This document shows positions 38,005 through 50,125 of a DNA stretch of 64,000 nt, one piece after another. The DNA comes from Sinotaia quadrata (Eukaryota > Mollusca > Gastropoda > Architaenioglossa > Viviparidae), in contig CM054177.1 of assembly GCA_028829895.1 (NCBI GenBank), positions 33,319,064-33,383,063 on the forward strand, given 5' to 3'. The translations under genes and the position numbers were made by a program. The stretch's first letter is position 1; each line of letters begins with the position of its first letter. A model generated the notes under the pieces. That model was given only the letters and a program-made list of their open reading frames with translations, was not told the DNA's origin and searched no databases.

Positions 38005-38114
38005 CAGTCCTACTCTCTGCTTTGTCCGAGTACCTTCTGTTCACGCTTCACAGCGTCTTGAACAGCACGCCAACGCGAAAGACCAATAATCTTAATCCCT
38101 AATCCCTAAAGGCA

Positions 38115-39694
38115 TGCTTTACAGTTCACACCCTTATGCGTTCACTTGCTAACAGGAACTACGCGTCCGTTCATAAACAACACAGACAACTTAATATAAC
38201 TAAGTCTATATTCGTATATATCTGCATTTTCAAGTTTCATCAGTCAAATAAAATTATAATTCATTCATATTTTTAATAGTATAATTCAATAAAAATAATA
38301 AACTGTTTCCTGAGTGGTACCACTCACGCTGATGATCCCTTGATAGTTAAAAATCGGAAAGAGAAAACGACATACCAGAGTTTGGGCTTAAACTCAACAA
38401 TTAAAGTCCATGCTATTATTTCTCTTCCTTTCAAACAATACATCTTTCTGTTATCCAGTCCGCAGTACCAAGCAATACCTACCAATAAAATTCACGCGTT
38501 TTCAGTCCTGGTGATTTGACATTGATTGATTGATGGTTGAATGCACAGTGAACCTTTGTACCATCCAAACCACACCTTTCTTTTTAATTGTTACCACGAT
38601 CTATCTGTTCTCTCTCTCAAAGTATATTATATATATCATCTGAGTCTGTGGGAAAGGGTGAGATAAAGGAGTTTAAATTAGTCATCATGTTTCGCTCTGA
38701 ATAGGGAGGGCATTAAATGAATGTAAAAAAAAGGGAAAGTGACTGAGTAGACCCAAACTTATCAGACTTTATTTCCAGTCTTTCGAAGATCAGCGGTTTT
38801 CATCATTCAGTTCTCACACTTTAAAAAAAAAAAAAAAGATAAAGGATCTGTGACTGTACTTATTTCCGAAACAGAAAGCATGTACACTGCAGATTGATGT
38901 TTTTCAGCTAATCTCTGCAGTACTCTCTACAAAATAACGTAAGAGATCATTTATTTTGATTACTTTATCATTTACATGTTAGCTTTCTTAATAGAGAGAA
39001 ATATTCGGTGGCACTGATTCATGGCAAGAGCAAATACTTCTATTCTTTTCTTCATCTTTTACAAGGCGGAGGGGTATCAATTTTATGTGCAATTATGTCA
39101 GGCAGTGAGTAACCAACGGAGACATTCTTCGCTCTTTAATTGCCAGGCTTGCACGAGCTTTAGTAAACGTACTGTTTTAGTAAATTAACCATTTTGTTTG
39201 TCCTATTTGATGGACTAGATACAAAGCCTAGAACCTTATCTGGGAATGGGGTAAGAATCACACTATCCATCCTGGCATGAATCGAACTCAGCCCCTGAAT
39301 TAAGCAAGAATTGCTGTGCCTTGCGGTTGTTCTTCAGTTCAATAATATTGCTTCAGACACTAATTAAGTCCTTCAATTTATGACAGAGTATTTCTTAAAT
39401 AGAAATTTTAATTCAAAATCCACTTCATTTTATGAGTTTTAACAGAATGGATCTTGAGGAGTGCATTCTACATTACTCAATTTTTATTTTAGACTTGCGA
39501 CTTTACTGTTTTATGGTGCAAGAGCACTGAACAGTTTCTATCTATGGACAGTATAATTTACGTGTTCATTCGGTCTTCACCCATAAACAAGTGTCGCCCC
39601 AAGCCTTATCGTTCTAAATTATAATCGTACTTAAAGACAGCTCTTTATAGTTATAATTTAATTCATCACCGCTGTTACATAAAATAAATCTAAA
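38115..39694. other. Intergenic DNA; possible SINE fragment at 39220-39320
   Basis: At 39220-39320 the minus strand contains gagttcgattcatgcc, which fits a pol III B box, within a GC-richer stretch. No A box could be placed with confidence. Nothing else recognised. Confidence 0.4.
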
Positions 39695-39870
39695 TACAGT
39701 GAAATATCGCTATAACGCGATAATTGGGGTCCATAAAATCGGATTGCATTAATAGTGGGTTTTTTTTACAATATTTGACTTTTTTTTGTGACGTCTATTC
39801 ATGTCTAATGTAAAAGGTTGGGTTATAATGGGACGAATATTAAATGGAATGCATTATTAAGATATATTCA
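39695..39870 (+). mobile_element. pogo/Tigger-like DNA transposon terminal fragment
   Basis: After a TA dinucleotide (39695-39696) the sequence cagtgaaatatcgctataac followed by gcgataattggggtcc resembles terminal inverted repeats of Tigger/pogo-type Tc1-mariner elements. The opposite end was not found; the right limit is a guess. Confidence 0.45.
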
Positions 39871-40259
39871 AAATAATGGACGGATATAATATCTATAGGT
39901 TTTTACTTTGCGTTAAATAGTTTTACTAATTTTTATTTGTTGTTTGATGTTTATTAAATTGTGAAAATATTTTATCAACCACCGTATTGTCTGCTGCTTG
40001 GTTGTGTATGCATTTAAGGAGAAGCATATATGGACTATTGTTTGTGCAACAATTGTATAATAATTAATTAAATATAATCACTAAACAACTTACTGGCGTT
40101 ACTCATGGATCAGTAATTAACATATCCGATAATGTTTATTTTGGAATAACACTTCAAGAACCTGGTGAAATTCTTACATTTCGGATCGTTTTATATTAAA
40201 CGTAATATGCGAACTCTTCCCCAAAATGATATTACACTTTTTACACACTATGTTTCTTT

Positions 40260-41870
40260 AGTTTATTGAAAATAATTTTAAATAAAGAAACATGTACATT
40301 ATTTATAATGTATAAATATATGTATAATATATGCTTATGTGCATAGCACTGGTTTTAAACAAATATTGTCCACGTACCTCTAGTTGCATTAAACATTAAT
40401 TTTCCAAACTCATCACTAAATTACATTTACTGATTTAGTGTCTCATATAACATGAATTTGAATCTAAATCTTGTATTAAATAATGATAAAATAAAGAAGC
40501 ATTACTTTATTTATTTGAGTGACATGTATGCGGTCTGCATGTTGCTGGTTTTTAAGCACTTAATGTTCACCAAAAGATGGTTTTAAAGCATAAACCTTTT
40601 ACTTTCCAATTTTAATACCAAATTAAATTTGGGACTTTTCAACATACTTTAAAATTTGAACAATATATTAAATAGTGATACAATAATGTTAAATAAAGAA
40701 ACTTAGCTTTATTTATTAGAATGACATATACATGTCTGCGTATTGCTGGTTTTTAAGCAAATAATGTCTGCGTATTGCTGGTTTTTAAGCAAATAATGTC
40801 TACGTAAGGCTGCTTTTTAGGCATACACTTATTTTTCACAAATTCAACACTAAATAGAAACTGTGGTCCTTTAAAATGATTTTGCATTTGAATCCTGCAT
40901 TAAATAGAAATAAATTTAAGAAACGTTGCTTTATTTATTACAATAATGTATAAGTTGCCTGCATATTGCTGCATTGCTGGTTTCAAAGTTTGCATTGTAC
41001 ACGTAAGGGTGTTTTATAAGCATAACACTTTTACTTTCCAACTTTAATACCAAATTAAATTTGGGGTCCTTAAACATGATTCTGAGTTTGAATCTTTTCT
41101 TAAATGGTGAGAAATTAATAGTAAATATAGAAAAATCAAGTTATTTCCAAGAGTCACTTACAGGTATGCTTACTTTTTAAATTTTTTAATAGCAAATTAT
41201 GCTCACATAAGGTTGTTTTTAAAAGAAAAAAGCCTTTATTTTTGTAACTCAACACTATATTGATTTTGTGGTCCTTTAATTTAATTTTGACTTTAAACCC
41301 TGTATGAAATAGTGATAAATTAAGGAAACCTTGCATTCCTTTATTTATTTGAGTAACATATATATTGTCTGCATATTGCTGGTATGTAAGCATATAATGT
41401 CCACCTAAGGCTGTTTTTAAAGCATAAAACATTTTCTTTCCAATTTTAATACCAAATTAAATTTTGGACCTTTTAACATGCTTTTAAATTTGAACAATTT
41501 ATTAAATAATGAGACAATGGCATTAAATAAAGAAATATAGTTTCATTTATTAGAATGACATATATGTCCACATATTGCTGGTTTTTAAGCAAATGATGTC
41601 TGCTTAAGGCTGGTTTTTAAGCAAATGATGTCTACTTAAGGCTGGTTTTTAAGCAAATGATGTCTACTTAAGGCTGGTTTTTAAGCAAATGATGTCTACT
41701 TAAGGCTGGTTTTTAAGTATAAACATATATTTTTCCAAACTCAAGATTTAATTGAGTTTGGAGTCCTTTAACATGATTCTAAATGTATATCCTGATTTAA
41801 ATAGTAATAAATCAATATAAAAACTCAACAATATATTTTTATTCATACCAAATAGTGGACTTTTAGATTA
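40260..41870. repeat. Degenerate tandem array, about 200-230-bp unit, about seven copies
   Basis: Recurrent blocks: aataaagaaayrttgcttta, tttattagaatgacatat, tgctggtttttaagcaaa, ttaataccaaattaaattt and tttaaacatgattctgagtt. Units diverge strongly. A short 33-bp sub-repeat is embedded (next entry). Confidence 0.8.
41572..41725. repeat. 33-bp sub-repeat 'ctggtttttaagcaaatgatg'
   Basis: About five copies of gctggtttttaagcaaatg plus atgtctacttaag, an internal expansion of a segment of the larger unit. Sporadic copies continue to 42310. Confidence 0.88.
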
Positions 41871-42311
41871 TAAAATGAGGTACATCTATATAAATATCTC
41901 TTAAAGCAAATTTATTCTTCTACTTTTGATTTATATTTATAACCTATACATTTATTTATGCAGAGTCATGGTTTTTTAAAAGATTCATTTGTTTACAACG
42001 ATAAAATTGACCATTTTAACTAAGTGTCCACATAATGCTGGTTTTTAAGTATGAGTCCCATAATGCTGGTTTTTAAGTGTATGTGTTTGTCTACATAATG
42101 CTGGTTTTAGGGTTATAGGAATTAGGCAGACCACAAAACATGTATATTTTTTGTTATTTGATATTTTTTCTTCAAATTAAGTAGGTTTGCTATTAGTGAT
42201 GTCTAAAAGCAGAATGTGAAAAAAAAATTTAATTTTATTATTATTATGGGATATACACTGTGTCCACCTAATGCTGGTTTTTAAGCATGGTCTACCTAAC
42301 GCTGGAAATAG

Positions 42312-42313
42312 GG

Positions 42314-42397
<84 letters not shown>
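42312..42397. repeat. (TA)n microsatellite
   Basis: About 85 bp of pure TA. Confidence 0.97.
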
Positions 42398-42399
<2 letters not shown>

Positions 42400-42805
42400 G
42401 TGATCATTTATAATACTGCATTTTGTTAGAATATAAAATTAGGGAAAATTATAAACCTTTACATTTGCATGAATCAAAACCTAAGAACAAAGGATGTGTA
42501 TTTACATATTAATCACATTACTTTTAAATATTATCACTACATTTTAATTAAAAAATATCTAATAAGAATGACAAATATTGTTTTTATCAAATATAATAAT
42601 CTTTCAATTGAATATTGTTGAAACAAAGATATTTAGAAAATATTTAGAAGATAGAAGTGTGTATGTTACTTGATCAATGGCATGAATTTGACCTTTTCTC
42701 TCACAACTGTGAAGTTAAGAATCCTGGGTGAAGCTAGATGAAGTGTCAGGGCCTTGTTCTATTTCTGCTGATATGATAAGTTTGTGATATGTGTATCAAA
42801 GACTG
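42398..42805. other. AT-rich DNA, no feature recognised
   Basis: Nothing beyond base composition. Confidence 0.5.
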
Positions 42806-43215
42806 TACAAGTCTGGAAATTCCTTTCCACCAGAGCTTAAATTGTCTTTTCCTCTACAAATTCCTTTCCACCAGAGCTTAAATTGTCTTTTCCTCTACAA
42901 ATTCCTTTCCACCAGAGCTTAAATTGTCTTTTCCTCTACAAATTCCTTTCCACCAGAACTTAATTTGTCTTTTCCTCTACAAATTCCTTTCCACCAGAAC
43001 TTAAATTGTCTTTTCCTCTACAAATTCCTTTCCACCAGAACTTAATTTTTTTTCTCTACAAATTCTTTTCTACCAGAGCTTAAATTGTTTTTTCCTATAC
43101 TAATTTCTTTCCAATAGAGCATAAATTGTTTTTTTCCTCTACAAATTCCTTTCCAACAGAAAGTAAATTGTTTTTTCCTTTACAAATTCCTTTCCTGCCA
43201 GCATTTAAATTGTTC
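42806..43215. repeat. 42-bp minisatellite 'aattcctttccaccagagct'
   Basis: About nine to ten copies with taaattgtcttttcctctac. The first four are almost identical; later ones decay. Confidence 0.93.
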
Positions 43216-44015
43216 TTTCTTCTAGCACTTCTCTTCCTTTCTTCTAGAGCTTACATTGTTATTTGCCTTGAAATCCCTTTCTCCTAGAGCTTACATTGTT
43301 ATTTTGCCGTAAATACCTTTCTTCTAGAGCTTTCATTGTTATTTTGCCTGGAACTCCCTTTCTTCTAGAGCTTACATTGTTATTTTGCCTCCTTAAATAC
43401 CTTTCTTCTAGAGCTTACATTGTTATTTTGCCTTGAAATCCCATTCTTCTAGAGCTTACATTATTTTGCCTTAAATACCTTTCTTCTAGAGCTTACATTG
43501 TTATTTTGCCTGGAATTCTATTTCTTCTAGAGCTTAAATTGTTATTTTGCCTGGAACTCCATTTCTTTTCTTCAGCTTACATTGTTACTTTGCCTTGGAA
43601 TTTTATTTCTTCTAGAGCTTACATTGTTACTTTGCCTGGAATTCTATTTCTTCTAGAACTTACATTGTTATTTTGCCTGGAATTCTATTTCTTCTAGACC
43701 TTACATTGTTATTTTGCCTGGAATTCCATTTCTTTTCTTCAGCTTACATTGTTCTTTCCCCATGTCTCCTGTTCTATTAATACTTATATTGTTCTTTCTC
43801 CAGTCTCATTTTTTTCTAATTAATTCTAAATTACATTGTTATTTTGCCTGGAACCCACTCTTTTCTAATGCTTACATTGTTCTTTCCCTACATCTCCTGT
43901 TTTATTAATGCTTATATTGTTCTTTCTCTAGTTTCCCTTTTTTCTAAAGTTTAAATTTTTATTTTGTCTAGAATTCCATTTCTTCTAGCATTTATATTTT
44001 TTTTAGCCTTACTAA
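43216..44015. repeat. 41-42-bp minisatellite 'cttctagagcttacattgtt'
   Basis: About 18 copies with attttgcctggaattctat. Clearly related to the preceding array (shared agagctta.attgt), so both come from one pyrimidine-rich ancestor that diverged into subfamilies. Confidence 0.9.
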
Positions 44016-44104
44016 TTCTTTTGTTCTAGAGCTTTGGCTATTTCATCTGAAACTCCCATTCTTCAAGAATTTTTAATATTTTTCCTTCTAGAATTTTCAT
44101 TCTA

Positions 44105-44305
44105 CCAGAGCTTAGTAGAACTTCTTGTCTAGTGTTTATATTTTTCTTTCCCATAGAATCTTCTTGTCTAGTGTTTACATTTTTCTTTCCTGTAGAATAT
44201 TCTTGTCTAGTTTTTACATTTTTCTTTCCTGTAGAATCTTCTTGTCTAGTGTTTACAATTTTCTTTCCTGTAGAATCTTCTTGTCTAGTGTTTACATTGT
44301 TTTTC
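44105..44305. repeat. 40-bp minisatellite 'cttcttgtctagtgtttaca'
   Basis: Five copies with tttttctttcctgtagaat. The open frames on both strands are repeat by-products. Confidence 0.92.
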
Positions 44306-44620
44306 ATTCCATGTACTTCCCCCACCCCCAACTTCTTTTTTTATTTTTTAAATTTTCACAAATGTACCCACTTCTTAAAATATAACTTTAGACCAGCCAT
44401 TTTTGCAACTGGATTTATTTAATTTGGTCTTGCAATTTTTATTTTTTCCAATAAATTTCTTGTCATTTTCAAATATACCATAATTACTTTTGCAAAATGT
44501 TCAGATAAAGTCCCTATAATAATTTTTACAAACTGTACCAGAAAGGCTTGAAATACAATTAATTTTTTTCAATCAAAATGACAAAGTACACCATAATCAC
44601 AGACTAAAGGCACTTCTAGC
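44306..44620. other. AT-rich DNA, no feature recognised
   Basis: Nothing beyond base composition. Confidence 0.5.
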
Positions 44621-44624
44621 ACTT

Positions 44625-44945
44625 ATAAACTTATATGAAACATGTCTGAAACTTACATTAATAATTGTGCAGCCTGTTGTTTTCCTTAAATATTTCTCTC
44701 AGCTTTTCTAGAGAAAACAACTTGTTCATGCACAGATATATAACTTTTATATGAAACATGCTTGAAACTTACATTAATAATTGTGCAGCCTGTTGTTTTC
44801 CTTAAATATTTCTCTCAGCTTTCCTAGAGAAAACAACTTGTTCATGCACAGATATATAACTTTTATATGAAACATGTTTGAAACTTACATTAACATATGT
44901 TCAGTCTAATATTTTCTTTAAACACTTCTCTCAGTTTTTCTAGAA
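44625..44945. repeat. Tandem repeat, about 119-bp unit, 2.6 copies
   Basis: Unit: atatgaaacatgtctgaaac, ttgtgcagcctgttgttttc, aaatatttctctcagc and cttgttcatgcacagatat. The first two copies are nearly identical; the third is diverged. Confidence 0.9.
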
Positions 44946-45851
44946 AATAAAAATCATTCATACCACAAATACAAGAGAGTTTCATTTCAAAGATAAATAT
45001 AGACATTCAAGTACAGATAGACACAAAATATCTAGCTTCATTTCAAGTAAACATTACTGACTCAAGTGCACATAACGAGTGTCAAGTTTCATTTTAATTA
45101 CAGACATTTCTCATTCATGTACAGATTCATAGTGCTTAGTTTAATTTCAATTAGAAACTCTACTCACTTATGTACAGATACAAAGGATCTAGTTTCATTT
45201 CAATTACAGACATTATTCAAAATGATTACATACAAATATAGTTTCAAATAAAAACATTACATTAGTTTCATGTTCACAAATGGCTTTGCAGAAATTATTT
45301 AAAGTACATGCTCATTCAATAATACAAAATTATTTTTCTACTCAAAGGTGATGACAAGTTTGATAAGTCAAAATATTTGTTAGGTGATTGTTTGGAATTC
45401 TATTAAATACAGACTTATACATGGATATATTAAAATTATACATAAAAAAAAAAAGTAAGATTAAATTTAATTTAAATGGAAAACATTATTTTGAATCTGT
45501 ATGTAAATATAATCACTGTTAGTATTATAAAAACTTATAACTAAACCAAATGGCCACTTCAGTAGTAAATTACTGTAACTACATTGCCGTATAAATTAAA
45601 AGTCAACTTAGTGGTGAATTACTATAACTACAATATCATGTATTGTATAGAGAGTTCCTGACAAAATAGTGAGTAACTTTAAATAGTTAACAAGTACACA
45701 TAACTACAAGTGATCATTTACACTTTAATATTGCTAGATACCATATTTACAATTTTAAAAAGAATTAAATAAACAAAAGAGCAATAATATTGCTAGACTC
45801 TATATTTACAATTTAAAAAAAAATAAACAAAAGAGCAATAAAACCAACAAA
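44946..45851. other. AT-rich DNA with weak 'agtttcatttcaattacaga' repeats
   Basis: 44980-45260 has five irregular copies of tttcatttcaattacagac. The rest is plain AT-rich sequence. Confidence 0.6.
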
Positions 45852-46104
45852 GAAATATAGATACTGTGGCAGTAAATTTGCCTATCCCTATTTCTAAACT
45901 TAATTGTTATATAAATATAGATACTGTGGCAGTAAATTTGCCTATCCCTATTTCTAAACTTAATTGTTATATAAATATAGATACTGTGGCAGTAAATTTG
46001 CCTATCCCTATTTCTGAACTTAATTGTTATATAAATATAGATATTGTGGCAGTAAATTTGCCTATCCCTATTTCTGAACTTAATTGTTATATAAATATAG
46101 ATAT
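45852..46104. repeat. 60-bp minisatellite derived from the left end of the LTR-like repeat
   Basis: Four copies (tgtggc at 45865, 45925, 45985, 46045) lead into a fifth at 46105 that is the start of the long direct repeat. Unit: tgtggcagtaaatttgccta, tccctatttctaaactt and aattgttatataaata. Confidence 0.93.
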
Positions 46105-47695
46105 TGTGGCAGAGTAAATTTGCCTATCCCTATTTCTAAATTTAATTGTTATATAAATTGTTAAATGTCAAAGTGACCCAACCTTGGGCACTGCTTGTGC
46201 TGATATTTTTTTAAGTGTCAAAGTTGGAAGTAACAACTCAGATAAAGAATGTGCTCAACTTGCTTATGTAATCTAAACTAGTTTTAGGTGGATAAGTAGT
46301 TTTTGTTATCCAATGGTTATGATTTACAAGAACGAGACCAGCCAATGGAGACGAGATCAAAATTTATCTGTTGAAAAGAATTTATTTTCAAATCACTTGA
46401 ATTTGGTGTGGCAGTCTGGTCATGAAAGGCAACCATTAGCTTAATGGTGAGTTAACTGACAGAGAGAATGGACTTATTTCAGGCACTTTTGCTATTGATA
46501 TGTTATACTTGCATTTTATGTAGAGATGTATTATGTGAATAGAATATTATTTTTACAAATTGTGAACTATGATGCTTATATGTAGTATGCTAAACACTTT
46601 ACATTGTTTCTAGTGAACCTATTCATAAACTATTAAACTGTATTTATTATGCTGTGTGCATGTATTCGGCTAATAAATATTGTTGCAGGAAACTATTAAT
46701 TTGAGAACTTGAATGTAAGAAAGAATGGAGTTAGAGATGAATACACTGGAACTTAGTGTTTGTTCCCTGATTATATTTTACAGGGAAGAAGCAGCCTTTT
46801 TTGTTTTCACCAGCATGTCTTGGTTTACTGATTTATAAACTGTGGTAGACGTGAGAAGTATCTACCCCCAGTGTGCAAGTGTAAGGATACACTGTACTCT
46901 GTTGATGTATGGTAGCAAAGTATGCTTGACTATATTGTAGAATTTCTGGTATAAGGAAGACTGAAAATTGCTACATTGTTGTTCTGCCTAAAGAAACTAA
47001 TACAGTGAAGGAGCGCCCAGGTTAGCCTCAAGAGAATAGCAGCTCATCAGTGTTCTACAACCTGCAAGAGAAACATGTGGAACTGACAATAGTAATGTGA
47101 ACAATAAACTTGTGACTTTATGAAAGCGCTTTAAAGACTATTGAGACATTGCCTAGACAAGGTTATGTACAAACTATTACCACTTATCTCTAATAACTCC
47201 ATTTCTGTTTTCTGATAAGAACTATCCTGTGATTTATGTTGACAATAATCTGTTGAATTATGAGTTAAGATCTAAGACTGTATATGCTTTGAAATTATTC
47301 AAATGTGCTTCGTGGAAATATTGATGTCAAGTAATCTTTTCATTGTATTTGCTATAATGTTGATTTAATAAATTTATTGACCCTTATATGTATTGATAAC
47401 CATATGTTGGAAAGAGTGGATGGGGGCTTGCTAACTATTCAGTATTGATTAAAAGATGGATTTATCTTCTCCTTTGGTAAGAAGTTTTCCACCAACAGAA
47501 ATAATGTGTGATAGTGAATGTTTGTTTTTAATGTTGTGGAAGAGAGAAAACATTACAGCGCCTGCATATCCGCCAAGTGAGAGAGATGAGTGGTTTCTTC
47601 TAGAGATTTATTAATAACAAATTAAGATTGTCATCACTTGTAATTAGTTATAGATAATTAAATAATAATAATCATAACCATTAACTAGGGTGGCA
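46105..47695 (+). repeat. Long direct repeat (LTR-like), copy A
   Basis: About 1.59 kb, collinear with 48640-50125. It starts tgtggcagagtaaatttgcc and ends taactagggtggca, i.e. TG...CA. Shared landmarks are ggataagtagtt, gtgtggc, atggtgagttaactgac, aataaatttattgacc and gccaagtgagagagatgag. Copies are perhaps 75-80% identical by eye. No coding region. Solo-LTR, LTR pair or an unknown dispersed element all remain possible. Confidence 0.8.
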
Positions 47696-48639
47696 AAAAG
47701 TCACAGATACTATCAACAAAAACAATTTAAGTTTAAAAAGAAACAAATAAAAATAATGACAAAACTCCTTAAAGCTTGCTTTGAACTAAAAATAGAGGGA
47801 ATCACAAATCCTAAATGTCCAAAGAGGTGTGATAAATTAAACTCTTTGTAGCTGAGACATAAGTGTAACTAAAGATTTACAAGTCAAAAGATTTGTAAAC
47901 AAATAATTAATACATTGGAAGCTTACTATTCACACTGAAACTTGAGTCTTGCAAAATAGCTTAAAAGTCAAAAGAGATCTGATAAAATATTTGACATTTT
48001 GTGGGGAGCTTACTATTCACAATGAAACATGAGTCTTGCAAAATAGCTTAAAAGTCAAAAGAGATCTGATAAAATATTTGACATTTTGTGGGGAGCTTAC
48101 TATTCATACTCAAACTTGAGTTTTGCAAAATAGCTTAAGAGTCAAAAGAGATCTGATAAAATATTTGACATTTTGTGGGGAGCTTACTATTCACTGAAAC
48201 ATGAGTCTTACAAAAGAAGGTAAAAATCAAAAGGGAAGTAAGACTTATTCTTGAAAATCAAGAACTTCTTCCAGTTCTCAACCACTCGCTCACAAAGTTA
48301 CTCTCTCCAAAGAACAATCACAAAAGTCCTCAACTTTTAATAAGATATTAAATACATGTAATATAAATTGTCATTCGTATCTATTACTATCAACCTCATT
48401 ATATAAGCTTATAACAGTGAAAAATATTATAAGATTAAAGATATGACTTAAACTGGATGATAAAACTGTACTAAATGCAGCCTAATTTGAGTAAAAGCCA
48501 AAACATATCTAACTGCAGTTAGTTGATATAGGGACATAAATTACAAATTAAAATAAAAGAGCAGTCCATTGAAAATCCCCCCCCCCCCCATTTACCAGAA
48601 TTTAGCATGTCATAATGATAGCAACTAACTGTAATATAG
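47696..48639. repeat. Segment between the LTR-like repeats, with 92-bp minisatellite (47920-48215)
   Basis: Three copies of caaaagagatctgataaaat, atttgacattttgtgggg and agcttactattcac. A poly(C) run lies at 48578-48589. No gag/pol-like frame, primer-binding site or clear polypurine tract, so a proviral reading is not supported. Confidence 0.75.
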
Positions 48640-50125
48640 TGTGGTGGAGTAAATTTGCCTATCTCTATTTTAATAATTAATTGTTATATAAATTGTTGGA
48701 TTGTCAGAGTGACCTGACCATGGGCACTCCTTATGATGGTATTTTTGTAAGTGTCTGAGTCGGAAGTAAACAACCTGAGTTGAGAATATGCAGGAAATTG
48801 CTGCGGTAATGCAAACCAGTCCCAACTGGGTAAGTAGTTTTATTATCCAATGATTATGATTTACGAGAACAAGTCCAGCTGATGGCTGAGATTAAAAAAA
48901 ATTACCTGGTATAGAAAATTCTATTGTCTGATCACTTGAATTTGGTGTGGCGAAGAAGTCCAGTCCAGTCATTAGCTCGATGGTGAGTTAACTGACTGGT
49001 TGAGAGAGAATGGACTTAGAAATATTTCATGCATTTTTGTATTGATGTGTTATACTTGTGTTTTACATAGCAATGTATTATGTGAGTAGGCTATTATTTC
49101 TACAAATATTTGAACTATAATGCTTATATATAGTGTGCTAACTCTTGGCAGTATTTTGATATACTGTATTTATTATGCTGTGTGCGTGTATCAGCTGTTG
49201 CAAGAAACTGTAAGTTCAGACTCAAATGTAAGAAAGAATAGAGTTATAAAACAATAAATTAGAAACTTAGTGTTGCTTCCTAATTATATTTTTGGGGTTA
49301 AGCAGCCTTTTTATTCTTCTTCCCTCGAGTGATTTGAATCTTAGTTGCTATTTGTAAACAGCTATAGCCGACCATGGTAAAGGCAGGAATGGTATATAAG
49401 TGTGGAGATACACTACACTTCTTTGATGTAAGGTGGCAAGATATGCTGATACATGAACAATTTCTGCTTGAAGGAACTGACACGGCGAAGAGGCACTCAA
49501 GTTGGCTTTGAGAGTTTAACAATATATCAGTATTTTTGACGTGTGGACAGAGACACCTGTTGACGTGGACAATAGACTTGTGACTGTTGCAAAAGTATGT
49601 GAAAGACAGCACTTAATTCAGGTTAAGCTTATCTCCAATAACTCTATTTCTTCTCACTGATAAGAACTATCCTGTGATTACTGTATTTTTGGGGGTTTAT
49701 AAGATTGTAAAACATAGAAATTATTCGAACAGGGTTTCGTGGAGATACTGACGTCAAGTAATCTTTATCATTGTATTTGTCATACATATATTTAATTGTT
49801 GATTTAATAAATTTATTGACCTTCTTACACATTTTGATAATCTTATGTTGGAGAGGAAAGTGGATGGATATAGAATTAATATAGATTTGTCTTCTCTTTT
49901 AGTAAGACGTTTTTCAACTAAAGAATACTGTGTGATGATAAATGTTTGTCTTTAACGTGGTAGAAGAGAGAAAACGTTTACAGCATCTGCATATCCACCA
50001 AGTGAGAGAGATGAGTGGTGTCTGCTGGAGAATTATTAATAATATAAATTAAGATTCTCATCACTTGTAATTAGTTAAGAATGATTAATTAATTAATAAT
50101 AATCATAATCATTAACTAAGTGGCA
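48640..50125 (+). repeat. Long direct repeat (LTR-like), copy B
   Basis: Collinear with copy A; starts tgtggtggagtaaatttgcc and ends taactaagtggca. Here the first 60 bp are present only once. Flanking bases (tatag, ttggc) do not form a target duplication. The 104-codon minus-strand frame (49298-49612) has no domain. Confidence 0.8.

Larger units (their letters stand above)
37493..38062. repeat. Duplicated ~0.6-kb unit, copy 2 (a third, partial copy begins at 38063)
   Basis: Same block order as copy 1. The third start (cacgccaacgcgaaagacc, about 38066) breaks off after ggcatgctttac (38112). The copies differ by the site and orientation of a 50-bp insertion and by microsatellite length. Confidence 0.85.

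Noticed and set aside
49298..49612. 104-codon minus-strand frame
   Set aside because: Lies inside the LTR-like repeat; not preserved in the other copy and no domain.
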